Positions 49,601-62,303 of a DNA stretch of 64,000 nt are shown one piece after another. A program made the translations under genes and the position numbers. The first letter of the stretch is position 1; the number at the start of each line of letters is the position of its first letter. The DNA is from Glycine soja (lineage: Eukaryota; Streptophyta; Magnoliopsida; Fabales; Fabaceae). Below the pieces are notes generated by a model. That model was not told where the DNA came from. It worked only from the letters and a program-made list of their open reading frames with translations, and did not search any database. The stretch lies in contig NC_041003.1 of the NCBI RefSeq assembly GCF_004193775.1, positions 45,575,611 through 45,639,610 on the forward strand. Direction: 5' to 3'.

Positions 49601-51756
49601 AAAATAAAAATTTAGTGAGGTCAATTGTCCCCTTACTCTTAAAAGTAGATCCGTCCTTACATACTGAAATCCTAACATTTTGATACGTCATAGTATATTC
49701 ATCCTTAAATATCGAAGACAGGATGGACATGTAAAAGAAGATAAAGTATTTTTATTTTGACTTAGGAAGATAGATGAAACAATACATTTTATTTAAATGT
49801 TTCAGACTAGATTGTCTTCATCTACTAAGAAATCTTTTATAGAACACAAAGTATTAACCAATTTTATTAACAGTGAATTTTCATTGAAAAATTTGATTTA
49901 TTATTTTTACTAAAGTATCATTTTTAACTACACTTTTTATCTACAAAAATCAAGTAAAAAACTTTATTTTTCAGCTCATTTTTTATTTAGATTTTTTTTC
50001 TTAACCTTCTTACTCATCAGAAAAAAATAACTCTGGTTAAGACCGGAAAATAAATAAAATCTATCTAAAAATTATTTTTGCGAAGAATCATTTTTATATA
50101 AAGGGGTGTTTGTTTCATAGACTATTTAGTTATTCTCAAGAATATTGAATTAGAAAAAAATTATCCCACATTTATTATAAGGTCATAAAAATATTAATCA
50201 TGAGTATATTTTATTTATCAAAAAAACATTTCATGTTTTTATCAATATTTAATCCTGACAAAGGAGATGGGGGAATTCTGAGACAAAAATATCTCTTCAT
50301 TAATAAAAATTGATATATATCCTCTTACTAATCACTATCCACTACTCTCTCATTGTTCTTTTATGATCCATGCTTAAATTTTTTCCAATCTCACAAATAT
50401 CATTCCCGTCTCATTAGTCTTCCCACAATTTGATTTAATGTCAGTTTCATTCTTACATTTTACGATAATTTATTCGTTCTTCTCTAATGCTCCTTATTGA
50501 ATAGGCGTTCTTATGGTTCTTGTGTTTTCCTTTCAATCAATTATTGTAATAGTCAAACACATGAAAAGGAAACAAGAGATGAGATGTAATGAAAATTTTT
50601 CTAATAAAAATATTTTAGTAATTATAATATATAAACATTTGTTATAATCATTCCTAAAAATATAAAAAATAATCTCAACCAATTTTAATAGTTAACCAGA
50701 CATATTTTTTAATAATATTAAAAAATAATATTCTGATCTTATATTTCTAAAAAAAAGTATTTTTAGGACTAAAAAATATGCTTAAATAAACGCCCGTTGG
50801 AGTAATAGTATATATGTTGAAAACGACTATACATTCTTATGTATACCAGTAAGAACTCGCCTGAACAGTGGCACTGCTCATTAATTATCCGAATCATCAT
50901 TATTTCTTGCTATTAGTGTTGAGTCATCAAAGTGAAATACAATACCTGACTTAACTTGCCTAACTTTTTTTTTAAAACTCAAATAAATACAAGTTTAGGA
51001 GAAAAGAATGTTCTTTATTTCATTCACTATTAATTATTAATGGTATTAACTAATAAGATAAATAAATTACAAAATCCATAAATTTAATTCCCACAGATTA
51101 TACACCAGACCAGACGATCCGAAAAGGATAAGCTTCGTTTTTTTGGTAAAAGCTTAAAGTGTTTTTCACATTATTGAACTAAAGTAATTTTTGCTTGAAC
51201 GTTTTTTACATATGCATCATTTTGAAAATAAATTTAATTTATTAAAATACATTCGTAATATAAAAATATTTTACACCATCATTTTTAAAAATGAATTTAG
51301 TTATCGTGTATAATACGGTTGTTAATAAAGCAAAAAGGAGAGAGTGGCTTAGGGGGACCATGATCACTTTCAATTTTTTTTTAATTTTATTTGAATTATT
51401 ATACAAATAATTTTGAATTTTTTTACATTAAAAATATATAAAAAAATTATTTACACTAATAATATAAATAAAAAAATTATTTACATAAATGATACAAAAT
51501 ATTTTCACGTTGAAAAATCAATTCCTCAAGAATCGTTTTTCAACATCACAACTTTTTTTATTTATTTTCACATTAGTTAACAAATCGATTCTAGAGAAAC
51601 CAATTTCTTAACTAGTGCTTGTTTTTATTCTAAATATGATATTTTTATTTTTTAAAAAACTCAGTTAACATAACTCGTTTTTTTCTTAACTGATTTTTTT
51701 TAACGTTTTATAAAATGTTTTTTAATTATTTTAAATTTGTTTTTTATTAATTTATA

Positions 51757-51779
51757 TGTGTATATATATATATATATAT
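51757..51779. repeat. (TA)n microsatellite
   Basis: About 10 TA units following TGTG. Confidence 0.85.
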
Positions 51780-52626
51780 TATTTTATATTAATTTTTTTG
51801 CATGTGTTGTTGTTAATTTTATATTAAATTTATTTTGTTTAAAATTCTTTATAAATATTTCTATCATGTTTAAAATAATTTTTAATTATTTGATAACAAA
51901 ATTTTTGCCTTCAAAAAGTGTGGAAATTAAATTTTTGAAATAGGTTATTTCATTCAATATTTTTTTAACAATAACATCAATATACTTTTTAACTAAAATT
52001 GAATATAACTCACAAAGTATCATTTTTAGTTTTTACTCAACAATATTTCATTTTTAATTCATTATTTTAATAAATTTTGATTACCAAAAAAAATTTTAAT
52101 TAATAAAAAACATATTAAATAACAATTGTTATTCATACAAATTAAATACAAGTAACAAAAAGTTATAGTAATTTACACCTTGTTCAATCAATTGAACTAA
52201 ATTTTTTTAATTTACTAAATTACATATGACAAATGTTTATTGGTATTTAATTAAAAAATTAAAAAATAAACTTATTTATTAAAATATATAAAATTATATT
52301 ATTTATAACTTTTTTTAATACTCATGTATGATTTTTATTATAAATATTTTTTATTTAATTTTTAACCAATATTCTAATACATAACAAGAACAGTAACATA
52401 TCAGTGACACTCATAAATTCTTGCTATATAAAATCAAAAAGTAAATCCAAATCAATAAATTCTTTACAAGCTTTTATTGTGAAATCTTACTTGAACGCTA
52501 ACTAAGGGTGTTTGACTGGTTTGGCAAGGGAATTTTGAATCAGATAAAATGTTAGTATAACTTGGCCAATTCAAAAGAAAGAGAGAAACTGTCTCAACCA
52601 ACAACTACCCTCTCTCTCTCTATATC

Positions 52627-52634
52627 TATATATA
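52627..52634 (+). promoter_or_regulatory. TATA box of the ARM-repeat gene
   Basis: TATATATA 85 bp upstream of the start codon, set in a CT-rich stretch (CTCTCTCTCTCT before it and between it and the ATG) typical of plant Y-patch core promoters. Confidence 0.65.
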
Positions 52635-52711
52635 GACAGTGTTGTGAGTTATAACTACTGTTGCTTGCTTAAACCAATCTCTCTCTCTCCTCTCTCTCTG
52701 ATTAATAACTT

Positions 52712-55700
52712 ATGGAAGGTTTTTCACCGGAGGCGGAGGCGACAGCGGTGGCCGTACGGCGGGCGTTGGAGCTGCTGCAGCTGAACGACCCCGTTTTGAG
52801 GGTCCAAGCGGCGAGGGACATCCGGCGCCTGACCAAGACCTCGCAGCGGTGCCGCCGCCAGCTCCGGCAAGCCGTGGCGCCACTCGTGTCCATGCTCCGC
52901 GTTGACTCGTCCGAGTTCCACGAACCCGCGCTTCTCGCTCTGCTTAACCTCGCCGTACAAGACGAAAAGTACGTACCTCTTCTACTCTTGAACAATCTTT
53001 ATTAACTGGAATCAACACCTTTTCTCAATTTGCAATTTTGGAGCCAAAAAAAAAATATTTTGTCTCAGAATACATAAATGTTGAATGGTAATACTATAAT
53101 AGTAATTGTTGCCGTACTATTTTATTTAATTTGGTGAAGAGTGTTTGTTATAATTAATTTGTGACTTTGTGTATAGGATTTACGGTATCGGAGTCCTGAG
53201 ATATTCCTCTGAGGAATCCTCCTCTGAGTTTTTGCGAATAATTTTGGTTTCTTTATTATATTAATTATTATTTTTCTTGTAATTACTCAATCTGTGTGGA
53301 TGTTGTGAAACATATGGGATTCACGGAATCGTCAAGTTGGGAATAAAATATTTTCAATTTGGTGAACAAACAAATACATACATGCCACAACAATGGGTTT
53401 TTTATTCGTAGATATTTAGAAGAGATTATGAGAAGTTTGTAAATATATAGTTTATGTCTTAGCTTTTTGTTTTGTTTAACTTATTAAAATAAATTTGATT
53501 AGCTTATTTCCTTAAGTTTCATAATTTAATTTACGATCTAAACTCTCAAGTAATAAAACTTTATTAAATAAGTACTTAATGAAGTTATTTACTCAAATAT
53601 GCTCTTTAGTCTTTTCCTATTTTTCTATTTACATCCCTTTTATAGGTGAGAAAAATAAAAGAAATTTTAGGGTTTTTTTTAACCTCAGCCAGATTTCTGT
53701 TAGGATTTAGGAAAGAAAGATGAGCATGAATGGAATTTTCGCGGTTGGTATTCCCATTTCTGTCAGAAAAAAAAATTAAAATTTCATGGCTTAGAATTAG
53801 AGTGCAAAAGTTGGTTGGTTGAATTGATGAAATATTCTGAAGAAGAAAAGAGAAAATTCTAGGCGAAGTTTGAGTATTTGCTTGTCATATTTTTCATTTT
53901 TAATGTTTTTCACTTTTTTATACCGTGTCACGTGTACTGATTGGATATTGATTTATCATGGTTTCTTATAGATTCAATGCGTGCATAAACAGGTTAACAA
54001 GAAATAATTGGATGCTTTAACAATAGAATCTTATCAAATTGGAGGGTGGTTTTTGTTTGGTAAATATGGTGCACTTCACCGTTTTAACGTTTTAGGCTTG
54101 TCTTTAAATGAAGTTAACCTGATATCATTTGTTGGCGAAATATTATTAGATAGATAAAAGGTGGGGCCTGCAAAAAGATGCACTGGTTATAAATCAGTAT
54201 AAATTTGTCAACGGGAAATAGTAAACAAACTTCAAACAAATGAGCCATGATTTAGATGTGGTTTATTATTTCGTCCTAGTTTTAAAATATCACAAAGAAA
54301 ATAATAAAAGTAAAAATATTCTATAAAATTATTAAATCATAGAGTAAAAACAATTTATTTTTATAATTCTGGCTATTGTTTTACTATTTAACTTTTCTTT
54401 TACGCTTGATTATATAAGTAAGCTGTGCCCTCTCGTTTTAATGTTTATTGTTGGAGATGTTACATGTCCCTTCATTCAATGCGGTATTCAATCACCGAAT
54501 GGCTTTTTTTTTCAACTTTCGTACTCTTCGCATTAAGGCTATGCTTGTGGTTGTATGTGAAATGGATATAAAAAGATAAAAAAAATGTTTTGATTTTACC
54601 TATTGTTGCTAATGAAATCACTTTCATATCTCACTTTCAAGATGTACGAGTGGCCAACATATTACGGCGGAGTGTAAAAATCATTTAAGTTCCATCTTTC
54701 ATACTTTCTTTTTCTTCCCTAACATTTTTGTTCTATCATTAACTTTGACGTGATTTTCAATTTAAAATTTTCACTTCTCGATTTTCCATGTAGTCAAAAA
54801 GCATAACCAAAAATTTATAGTTTTAGGTCGGTGTTTTGATTCCTAATTACCTTTTATATTGAATGCTTTAAGTAAAGAGAAAACCATACTTTTATATGTG
54901 TTCCACATTCAAATTTCCCTTCTCTCTCTTTTTTGGGTCCCTGGGGTGGATAGCATATTTTGATGATTATATTTTATCTAATAACTGGTAGATTGTCGGG
55001 TCCATAAATGAGCTATAATCATAGAAAATTTCTGCTATATTCGACTTTTGGAAGAAATAAATTTATCACAAACCCAATAATTCGGCCTAATGGCTTTTAA
55101 ACTTCATTATCCTCATTGTACTCACACACACAAAAAATAAAAAAATTATGACATACTCTAAGCCATCATCATATGTGTGTAAATCAGGGGATCTAATGTT
55201 AATCTGGCTTAAATATTGGTCTTGGAATTGTTTCCCCTTTGTAGCTTGGCATTAATCTTGCATCTGGGGCCTGTTTGAGCATGTCCAGCTTAGGATTGAA
55301 GATAATCTGATAGTGTCTTTTATTAGAAAATGTAGTCTAATAAAAAGAAAAAAACAATATTCAGGATTATGATTGTTTTTCTCGGTCTTTCTGGCAGTTA
55401 AACATGCACTAAATATTGCCCTCTGTTATATTTTGTATCCTGTTCTCTTTATAACAAGTACCAGTCACTTAGTCTTCCTTTATCAAATGGTTCATATTCA
55501 ATGATGTTTAACTATCTGCTATGTAATTTCTATGGCTTGAATTTAATTCATTCCCATTGTTATCAAGCAGGAACAAAATTAGCATTGTGGAAGCTGGTGC
55601 ATTAGAGCCAATAATTAGTTTCCTCAAGTCACCAAATCCAAATCTGCAGGAGTATGCAACTGCATCTTTGCTCACTCTATCTGCCTCTCCAACCAACAAA

Positions 55701-56429
55701 CCAATCATTAGTGCTTGTGGCACCATTCCTCTTCTTGTGAATATTCTAAGAGATGGAAGTCCTCAAGCTAAAGTTGATGCTGTGATGGCACTGTCCAATT
55801 TATCAACAACACAACCTGAAAACCTCAGCATCATTCTTGAAACAAATGCAATGCCTTTTATAGTTAGTCTTCTCAAAACCTGTAGAAAATCCTCAAAAAT
55901 AGCTGAAAAATGCTCTGCTTTGATAGAATCCTTGGTGGGTTATGAAAAGGGAAGAATTTCCTTAACATCTGAAGAAGGTGGAGTTCTTGCAGTTGTGGAA
56001 GTTCTTGAAAATGGGACCCCCCAAAGTAGGGAACATGCTGTTGGGGCATTGCTGACTATGTGCCAAAGTGATAGATGTAAATATAGGGAACCAATTCTTA
56101 GAGAAGGTGTTATTCCAGGACTTCTTGAGCTTACAGTTCAAGGAACCCCCAAGTCTCAGCCAAAGGCACGTACCCTTTTGCAGTTACTAAGAGAGTCTCC
56201 ATATTCAAGACCTAAAGCTGAACCTGACATTCTTGAGAACATAGTGTGTGACATCATATCACAGATTGATGGGGATGATCAATCTGGTAGAGCAAAGAAG
56301 ATGCTGGCTGAGATGGTCCAAGTCAGCATGGAGCAGAGTTTGAGACATTTACAGCAAAGGGCTCTTGTATGTACCCCTAGTGAAATGCCTATTGCAAGTT
56401 GTGCTTCTGAAGTTTCTTCAAAATATTAG
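52712..56429 (+). CDS. Armadillo-repeat protein (PUB-ARM related, no U-box)
   Basis: Two exons, 52712-52968 and 55571-56429, join in phase 2 across a 2.6-kb intron to give 371 residues. Repeats of armadillo type run through most of the protein, for example ALLALLNLAVQDEKNKISIV, AGALEPIISFLKS, ATASLLTLSASPTNKPIISA, GTIPLLVNILRDGSPQAKVD, AVMALSNLSTTQPENLSII, and GVLAVVEVLENGTPQSREHA. The C terminus (DILENIVCDIISQIDGDDQSGRAKKML...MEQSLRHLQQRAL) is conserved with U-box ARM proteins of the PUB45-like group, but there is no U-box here, so it is not itself predicted to be an E3 ligase; ARM repeats bind protein partners. Exon 1 is strongly GC-rich against AT-rich surroundings. Frame is intact. Confidence 0.9.
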
Positions 56430-58355
56430 TTGGGGCTTTTCTTAATTTGTATCTTTTCACCCTTTTTCTCTCTGCTCTTTTTCTTTCCAGTTGGAATTAG
56501 CAACATAAATTTTCTGTAATATATAAAGAAAAAAGAAAAGTGAAAAGGAAAATATAACATAATAAAAAAATGCCAGTCCAGGCCATCGTAGAGGTATCGA
56601 GTGACTGGTAATTGCCAATAAAAATGATGTTGTATGATAATAAGAGCTTGATTTTCTAGTTGATTTGTAAAGGAGCTGTTGCATAAAATAATTTACAGTA
56701 GTTAAGAATCTTATCAAACCTTCTTCCTCCTCTATGCACAATTGCGTATTAAGAAAGAACTTCTACAAGGTAGATCCGGATAGGACTTTTTTCTTTATTA
56801 AGTTTGGTATTTTAAACATCAGAGAAGGACTCTTCAATGCTACTTTTATCAGTGCAAGAATTTTCTATTTTGGTGACAAATAATGCAGTACCTATTGTTG
56901 TGGCAAATTTGATGTTGATGTTGATGGAGTGAGGTTTGTGTGTTTGACTATTCAATCGAATCATTTACAATAAATTTAGGGAGGGCTTAAATCTTTTGAT
57001 GATGACGGATAACAATTGAATCATTAATTCATTACACGCATACACACCTACCCACTCACACACATATTATAGGATCCACAAAAATAAGTGAAGAATCCAT
57101 TTAAGAGCCTTAGCATTGGAGATGCACTAATTATCGAAGAGAAACCACCTAGACTGAACGCTACATATTTCTTTATAGTGCTTATTAGAGTAATTGAGTT
57201 TTTCTTTCATAGAATCTGCTGCAAGCCTGCAACACTAACTCATTGCTGTCTAGCTTCAATAAGTCCAAGTCCAATACCTTATTCCACGAGTTTCTTTGAT
57301 AGAGTTCAGATTTTGTTGCACTTTTGTTCTGGTTTTGTCGGAACCAACTAACCATCACTTAAAATAGTTCCCAATTACTGTTTTTTTCTCTCTTCCACGT
57401 CCAATAAGGCAATAACTGAATGCTCATCTTGAATGAGGGGTGGCATTTTGAAGAGGAACAAAGAATAATAAGCATAACCATTATCTGAAACACGTGCACT
57501 CCAACAATAGCTAGAGACAATTTAGTGCATGTATGTTTGGTTTTTCAATTGAGATCCACATTTAGTGCAAAATTACATCAAAGACAACGCAAAAGCATTT
57601 ACTAGTTCATGATCATTAGTTGTGTTGGGGATCCACATTTACTAGCTAGGACCTAACATGTTTCCAAACACATTGTTTAATCTTCATGTGAGGTATATAC
57701 TTTTAGACATCCGAGGAAAAAAATATAGAAGATCTACTTAAAATTCACACCGAGTTTGCCTTGACAAGCTGAGTGATATGATAGCAAAGGTTTGGAAAGT
57801 GCTAAACTTAGTTTAGTTTGAAATTTTTAATTGTAAAATTTCGTGTTAGCAGCACTGTGTTTTAAATTCTAAAATGGATATTTATCCTAGTTTATCTCAA
57901 CTAGTCAACCGGGACGTCTTGTTTTCAACACAAATAAATTTGATTTTAATATTAATTTTTATTGAAAGATTTACTTTAATCAAAAACTGAAAAAAAAAAT
58001 GATTTTCTAACCCTAAAACAAACAAGAACTAAAGTTTTGGCTTATATCAATTTAGATGTATCGTTTTCATTGGGTATCCGAAACAAATTCCCCAGTGGTT
58101 ATTATCTTTAAAACAGAATCTATCTAAAATCTATTTTTCCGTTGTAGTATTACGAATTTGCACGAATTTTGTTGCTTATTGAAGTTAAAACAAGAAAAAA
58201 AAAGTTGATAATAATTTGTCAAAAATCACAGAACAACCTTTGTATATAACTTGGCTCAATCATTCTTTTGGTAACAAACAGCATTTCAAAATCTCCAAGT
58301 GAGATATATAGTGTTTATATCATAAAGTGCATGCCACTCTGACACATTAACAGCA
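56430..58355. other. Intergenic region between ARM and aquaporin genes
   Basis: The first 200-300 bases are the ARM 3' UTR. A short plus-strand open frame at 57088-57351 is unrecognised and has no promoter or splice support. The aquaporin promoter occupies the end, with a TATA-like box at 58243-58250. Nothing else found. Confidence 0.5.
58243..58250 (+). promoter_or_regulatory. TATA-like box (TATATAAC) of the aquaporin gene
   Basis: About 106 bp upstream of the ATG at 58356, a reasonable core-promoter distance. Confidence 0.45.
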
Positions 58356-61222
58356 ATGGCAGCCAAATCTGAAGGCATCCAAGAAGAAGAAATGTCAAGT
58401 ATGGAAGAGGGTGTTTCTTCCCCCAGCTCTTCCAGAACATGTTCCATGTCACATAACTGTTGTTCTAACGTTGTAACCCTCGCGCAGAAGGTCAGTGACC
58501 ACTTGATCTTTTGTCTCACAAGAAGAAGTGCATGTTCGGTTTCAGGTGAAAAAAATACTTTTGAGATATAAGTAATTTTAGCAAAAGATTAAGGCCAAAT
58601 CAAGATCTTTATTTTTGTAATCATTTTGTTTTTATCCATTAGATTTGCAATGAAACGCGTGCGCACATCATTTCTAACTTCAATCCAAATATAATCCAAA
58701 TATATACCGGTTAATTAACAATTGCACACACACAAGTAAACACAATATTTATAGGAGTGAAATAAAATGAGGGTGGAATGTTTCTTTCTCTCTTTGGATT
58801 GTGACTAGGTGATGGCAGAAGTTATTGGCACATATTTTGTGGTATTTGCGGGTTGTGGCTCTGTGGCAGTGAATAAGATCTATGGCTCAGTCACATTTCC
58901 AGGGGTTTGTGTCACATGGGGACTGATTGTAATGGTCATGATTTACTCTCTTCGTCGTATCTCTGGAGCTCACTTCAATCCTGCAGTCACCATTACTTTA
59001 GCCATCTTTCGCCGGTTCTCATATAAAGAGGTAAACTTTCTTTTGTTATAGTCTTTGGATTTTTGGAAAGACCATACTTAAACACAATTCTTTCTGTGCT
59101 TTTAGTTATGTTATTTTAACTAAAATAAGAGTTTCCCCTCTTTTTCTAGTAAAGGTCAACATATTTAAAGTCTACATTGAATTATCCTGAATAGTAAACA
59201 TAAAAATTACTTAAATAATTGTACCTAAATTTGCAATATGCCTTAAACTGAAGAGTGATTATTAAAATGTTGTTGGTCCAAGTAGAACCAGCATTTGAAT
59301 CCTTTTAAGTGTTTAAATCTTGTGGATGGGTAAAAGATACATATGAGAAGAGAAGATCACATTAGAGATATATAGGTAGATTTTTCGGCAGAAATTAATC
59401 ATCGATAAAATTTAAAAATTTCTTGTTACCAATAACATACAAAATTATTTTTAAATATAATTGTCTACAAAAAGAGATACTTACAGGAAACCAAATGAAA
59501 ATAAGGCACGAATGCTCCCTTAAGTGCTCACAATTAAGGAGCATCTCATATTACTCAATGTCCTGGTGACTACACTCTACGATATTTAAGATTTAACACT
59601 ATACACTTATCTTTTCTGGTCAGCCTCTCCTTATTTAGCAGTTATGGAGACTTCACGACTAACTCTAATACCAATTGATAAACAATTAAAAACTTGGGTA
59701 ACAAATTAAGAATTAAACCACTTAAATACTCCATCCAACCTCTTGTACTACTTGACATAGAAACCCTATATATAATACCAAGTCCCTATTAATAGTCTTC
59801 ACCTATCTTGTTACAAATTACTAAAGAAAGAACATGTAAAAAAAAACTCAACTGCCGATAAAAAACCAAGAGGCATAGATGAAAACCAGGAAAAGAATCC
59901 GGGGTGTTTATAGATACGAGCGCCTGCACGGTTTAAATTTCAAGATGAAGCTATAAATTTGAAAGGAAAAAAAAAACATGGATTAATAATCTTGGTATGC
60001 TTTAATTTTTAGAAAAATATGCGAGCTATAATTTATAATGATTAAATTTGATGGTCCTTTGTTTGAGATTGAGTCTTAGTGTGTTGCTATGATGAGTTTT
60101 GTGCATGTAGGTGCCACTCTACATTTTTGCTCAGTTGCTGGGGTCGATCCTTGCTAGTGGCACATTAGCCCTAATGTTGGATGTAACGCCTAAAGCTTAC
60201 TTTGGAACGGTACCAGTTGGATCCAATGGCCAGTCTTTAGTTGCTGAAATCATTATCACTTTTCTCTTGATGTTTGTTATATCTGCCGTTTCTACAGATG
60301 ACAGAGCGGTTGGCACTTGTTCATACAATCTATAATATAAGGCTTTAACAAGTTAATGGTTTTCACTTTCTGTATTGATTTCTTGTGAGTCCAAGATTCT
60401 GATAATAAGCATTCTATGTTTGGCTTGATAAATTCCCAGGTGGGTGACTTTGCAGGTGTTGCAGTTGGGATGACTATAATGTTGAATGTCTTCATTGCCG
60501 GGTAATTACTAATTAGTCATTCGTTGGCAGGTTTTAAATATTGATTTTAGGCATGACTGATACAGATAAAAATTGGAGTATAGTTTTTTTTTAGTGTTTT
60601 GTTGTTGTGTCTAATAAGAATTGGAGTTTTATTTCCACAATTATAAAGGCATTTATAAAAGAAATTTGAAAAATTAGGTTAAGTCATACACTGACCTCAC
60701 AGTATAAAATAATTATAGCATGTCATCTTATCATAAATCTTCAGGTAGAGTAAATTTATTTTCATTTATAATAACTATCTTAATAGTCATATCAATTAAT
60801 CATATTTGATTGGTTGACAAAATTTTACACAACACTACATAACTATTAAATACAAAGAAATAACATTGTAAAAGATTGCACTAAATATTAATATAAATTA
60901 TATTGAAGTGAAACTTTAATTATGAGGGAACAACAATGCTAAAAATACGTGAGCAACTGCAGATAAGTTTTGTCCTACTAAGAATAGTTCGAGAGTCTGC
61001 TATATATGTTGGTTTCTTATTAAAATTGAAATTGATTTTGCAATTGCATGCAGGCCAGTATCAGGAGCTTCCATGAACCCTGCAAGAAGTATTGGTCCCG
61101 CACTTATCAAACATGTTTACAAAGGGTTATGGGTATACGTAGTTGGTCCCGTTGTTGGATCCATTGCTGGAGCACTTGCCTATTATTTTCTTAGATCCAT
61201 AGACAAGTCATCTTCAGAATAA
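58356..61222 (+). CDS. NIP-type aquaporin (nodulin-26-like, NIP4-like)
   Basis: Five exons in phase: 58356-58490, 58809-59030, 60111-60308, 60440-60501 and 61054-61222, giving 261 residues, the normal MIP length with six membrane spans. Both pore motifs are present: SGAHFNPAV in loop B and SGASMNPAR in loop E, the latter with the selectivity-filter Arg and an Ala before it. Helix 2 has the Trp (CVTWGL) typical of subgroup I NIPs, which pass glycerol, ammonia or small metalloids as well as water. The region DVTPKAYFGTVPVGSNGQSL and the C terminus LRSIDKSSSE fit the NIP4 branch. One oddity: the residues before loop B read YSLRRISGAHF, where relatives usually have a Gly-His pair before ISGAH. 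No frame break. Exon sizes follow the usual five-exon NIP plan. Confidence 0.93.
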
Positions 61223-61339
61223 AAACCACACGGCTAGCTTTCTTGAAGAGCAGTTAATAGGGCTACATAACATTGTTGGGGGGAGTCGATGGGAATCTAT
61301 TTTCTCACACTAAATTTCATATAGTTTTGGACGTTGATC

Positions 61340-61610
61340 CCCAAGCTCATTTCTTGCATCAATTCATTGTTAAATGTTAATTCTTCTAAGAAGAATGAGG
61401 CTTCGAAGTTGGTATGGTGCTCTGCGGTATGGAATATATGGTCGTGTAAAAATAAAAGTATTTTCAAGGGAGAAAATTTTGATCAAAAGAAGTTAATTGA
61501 TCATATTCTTTTTTGGACTTGGTCCTGGCAGGCTCAAAGGATCTAGTTCTGAATTTTCTTACTCCTTTGTGCAGTGGAGGTCCAATCCTACGGCTATTTC
61601 TCTTCTTTGT
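61340..61610 (+). pseudogene. LINE reverse-transcriptase C-terminal remnant
   Basis: Reads KLVWCSAVWNIWSCKNKSIF then DQKKLIDHILFWTWSW, the usual zf-RVT/post-RT sequence of plant non-LTR elements (W..LVW.IW..RN..IF). After a frame slip near 61540 it continues SSEFSYSFVQWRSNPTAISL. Only this C-terminal piece is present, starting about 120 bases after the aquaporin stop codon, so it may lie in that gene's 3' UTR. Confidence 0.65.
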
Positions 61611-62303
61611 AAATTTAATCATATAAATTTAAAATATAATTTATATGTTTAAAAATATCTGCTTATTAAGATTTTAATTATAATATAATTTATATATTAA
61701 AAATATTTGTTTATTATAAATTTTAAATGTGTCAAACGTACTAAAATTGATTATATTATATACTCAAAAAGAAAAGCACACGTCAAAGATTGAGGCCAAT
61801 AAAAGAAACAATAAAAAATAAATTATTAATTTTTTGGGCTCTCCATTTCATTATTTTCATGTATTATATCGGATGAAAATATGACAAAAAAAATTATGAT
61901 CACAAGTTTAAATCTTAAATATATAATTACGTTAAATATATGAAATAAAAAATTTCTAACTCAAGCTTGTGAAGTAGAGTTGATGCTTCTCAAAAGGTGA
62001 TTAAAAACTAAACTTATACAGCGATAGACTACTTTACCATCATGTGACGGGCTTATCTGAACTAAAATACTAGAGCGAAAAGCAACGAGCATCACATAAT
62101 AAGAACTGAATTTTTTTACGTCAAATGTTAAGGTTGAATTGTTCATCGGCATCGCACATTGGAATCAGTTCACCAGGAAAGACAAAAAACAATGGAAGTA
62201 AAAATAAAAATGAAGACGATGATGATGTACCTAAAGTTAAAAATAAAATGAAGATGAATAAATAGACAAAGTTTTGAACAATGAAGCTAGCTTGATGAAG
62301 TCA
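61611..62303. other. Intergenic region between aquaporin and proline-rich gene
   Basis: AT-rich; the right part is the 3' UTR of the minus-strand proline-rich gene. The two genes converge. No other feature seen. Confidence 0.5.

Larger units (their letters stand above)
37625..52711. other. 15-kb gene-poor AT-rich region
   Basis: Apart from the items listed separately (PPR fragment, palindromes, MITEs, microsatellites) I find no gene on either strand. Isolated open frames such as those at 44029-44403 (-), 45323-45571 (+) and 47610-47807 (+) lack family resemblance and splice context. The stretch 42300-43150 and 51200-52400 is extremely AT-rich. The final 200 bases are the ARM gene promoter. 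Confidence 0.55.

Noticed and set aside
52702..52995. Minus-strand open frames opposite ARM exon 1
   Set aside because: Long because the exon is GC-rich; the plus strand encodes ARM repeats and splices in phase.
57088..57351. 87-codon plus-strand frame between ARM and aquaporin
   Set aside because: No family resemblance and no gene context.
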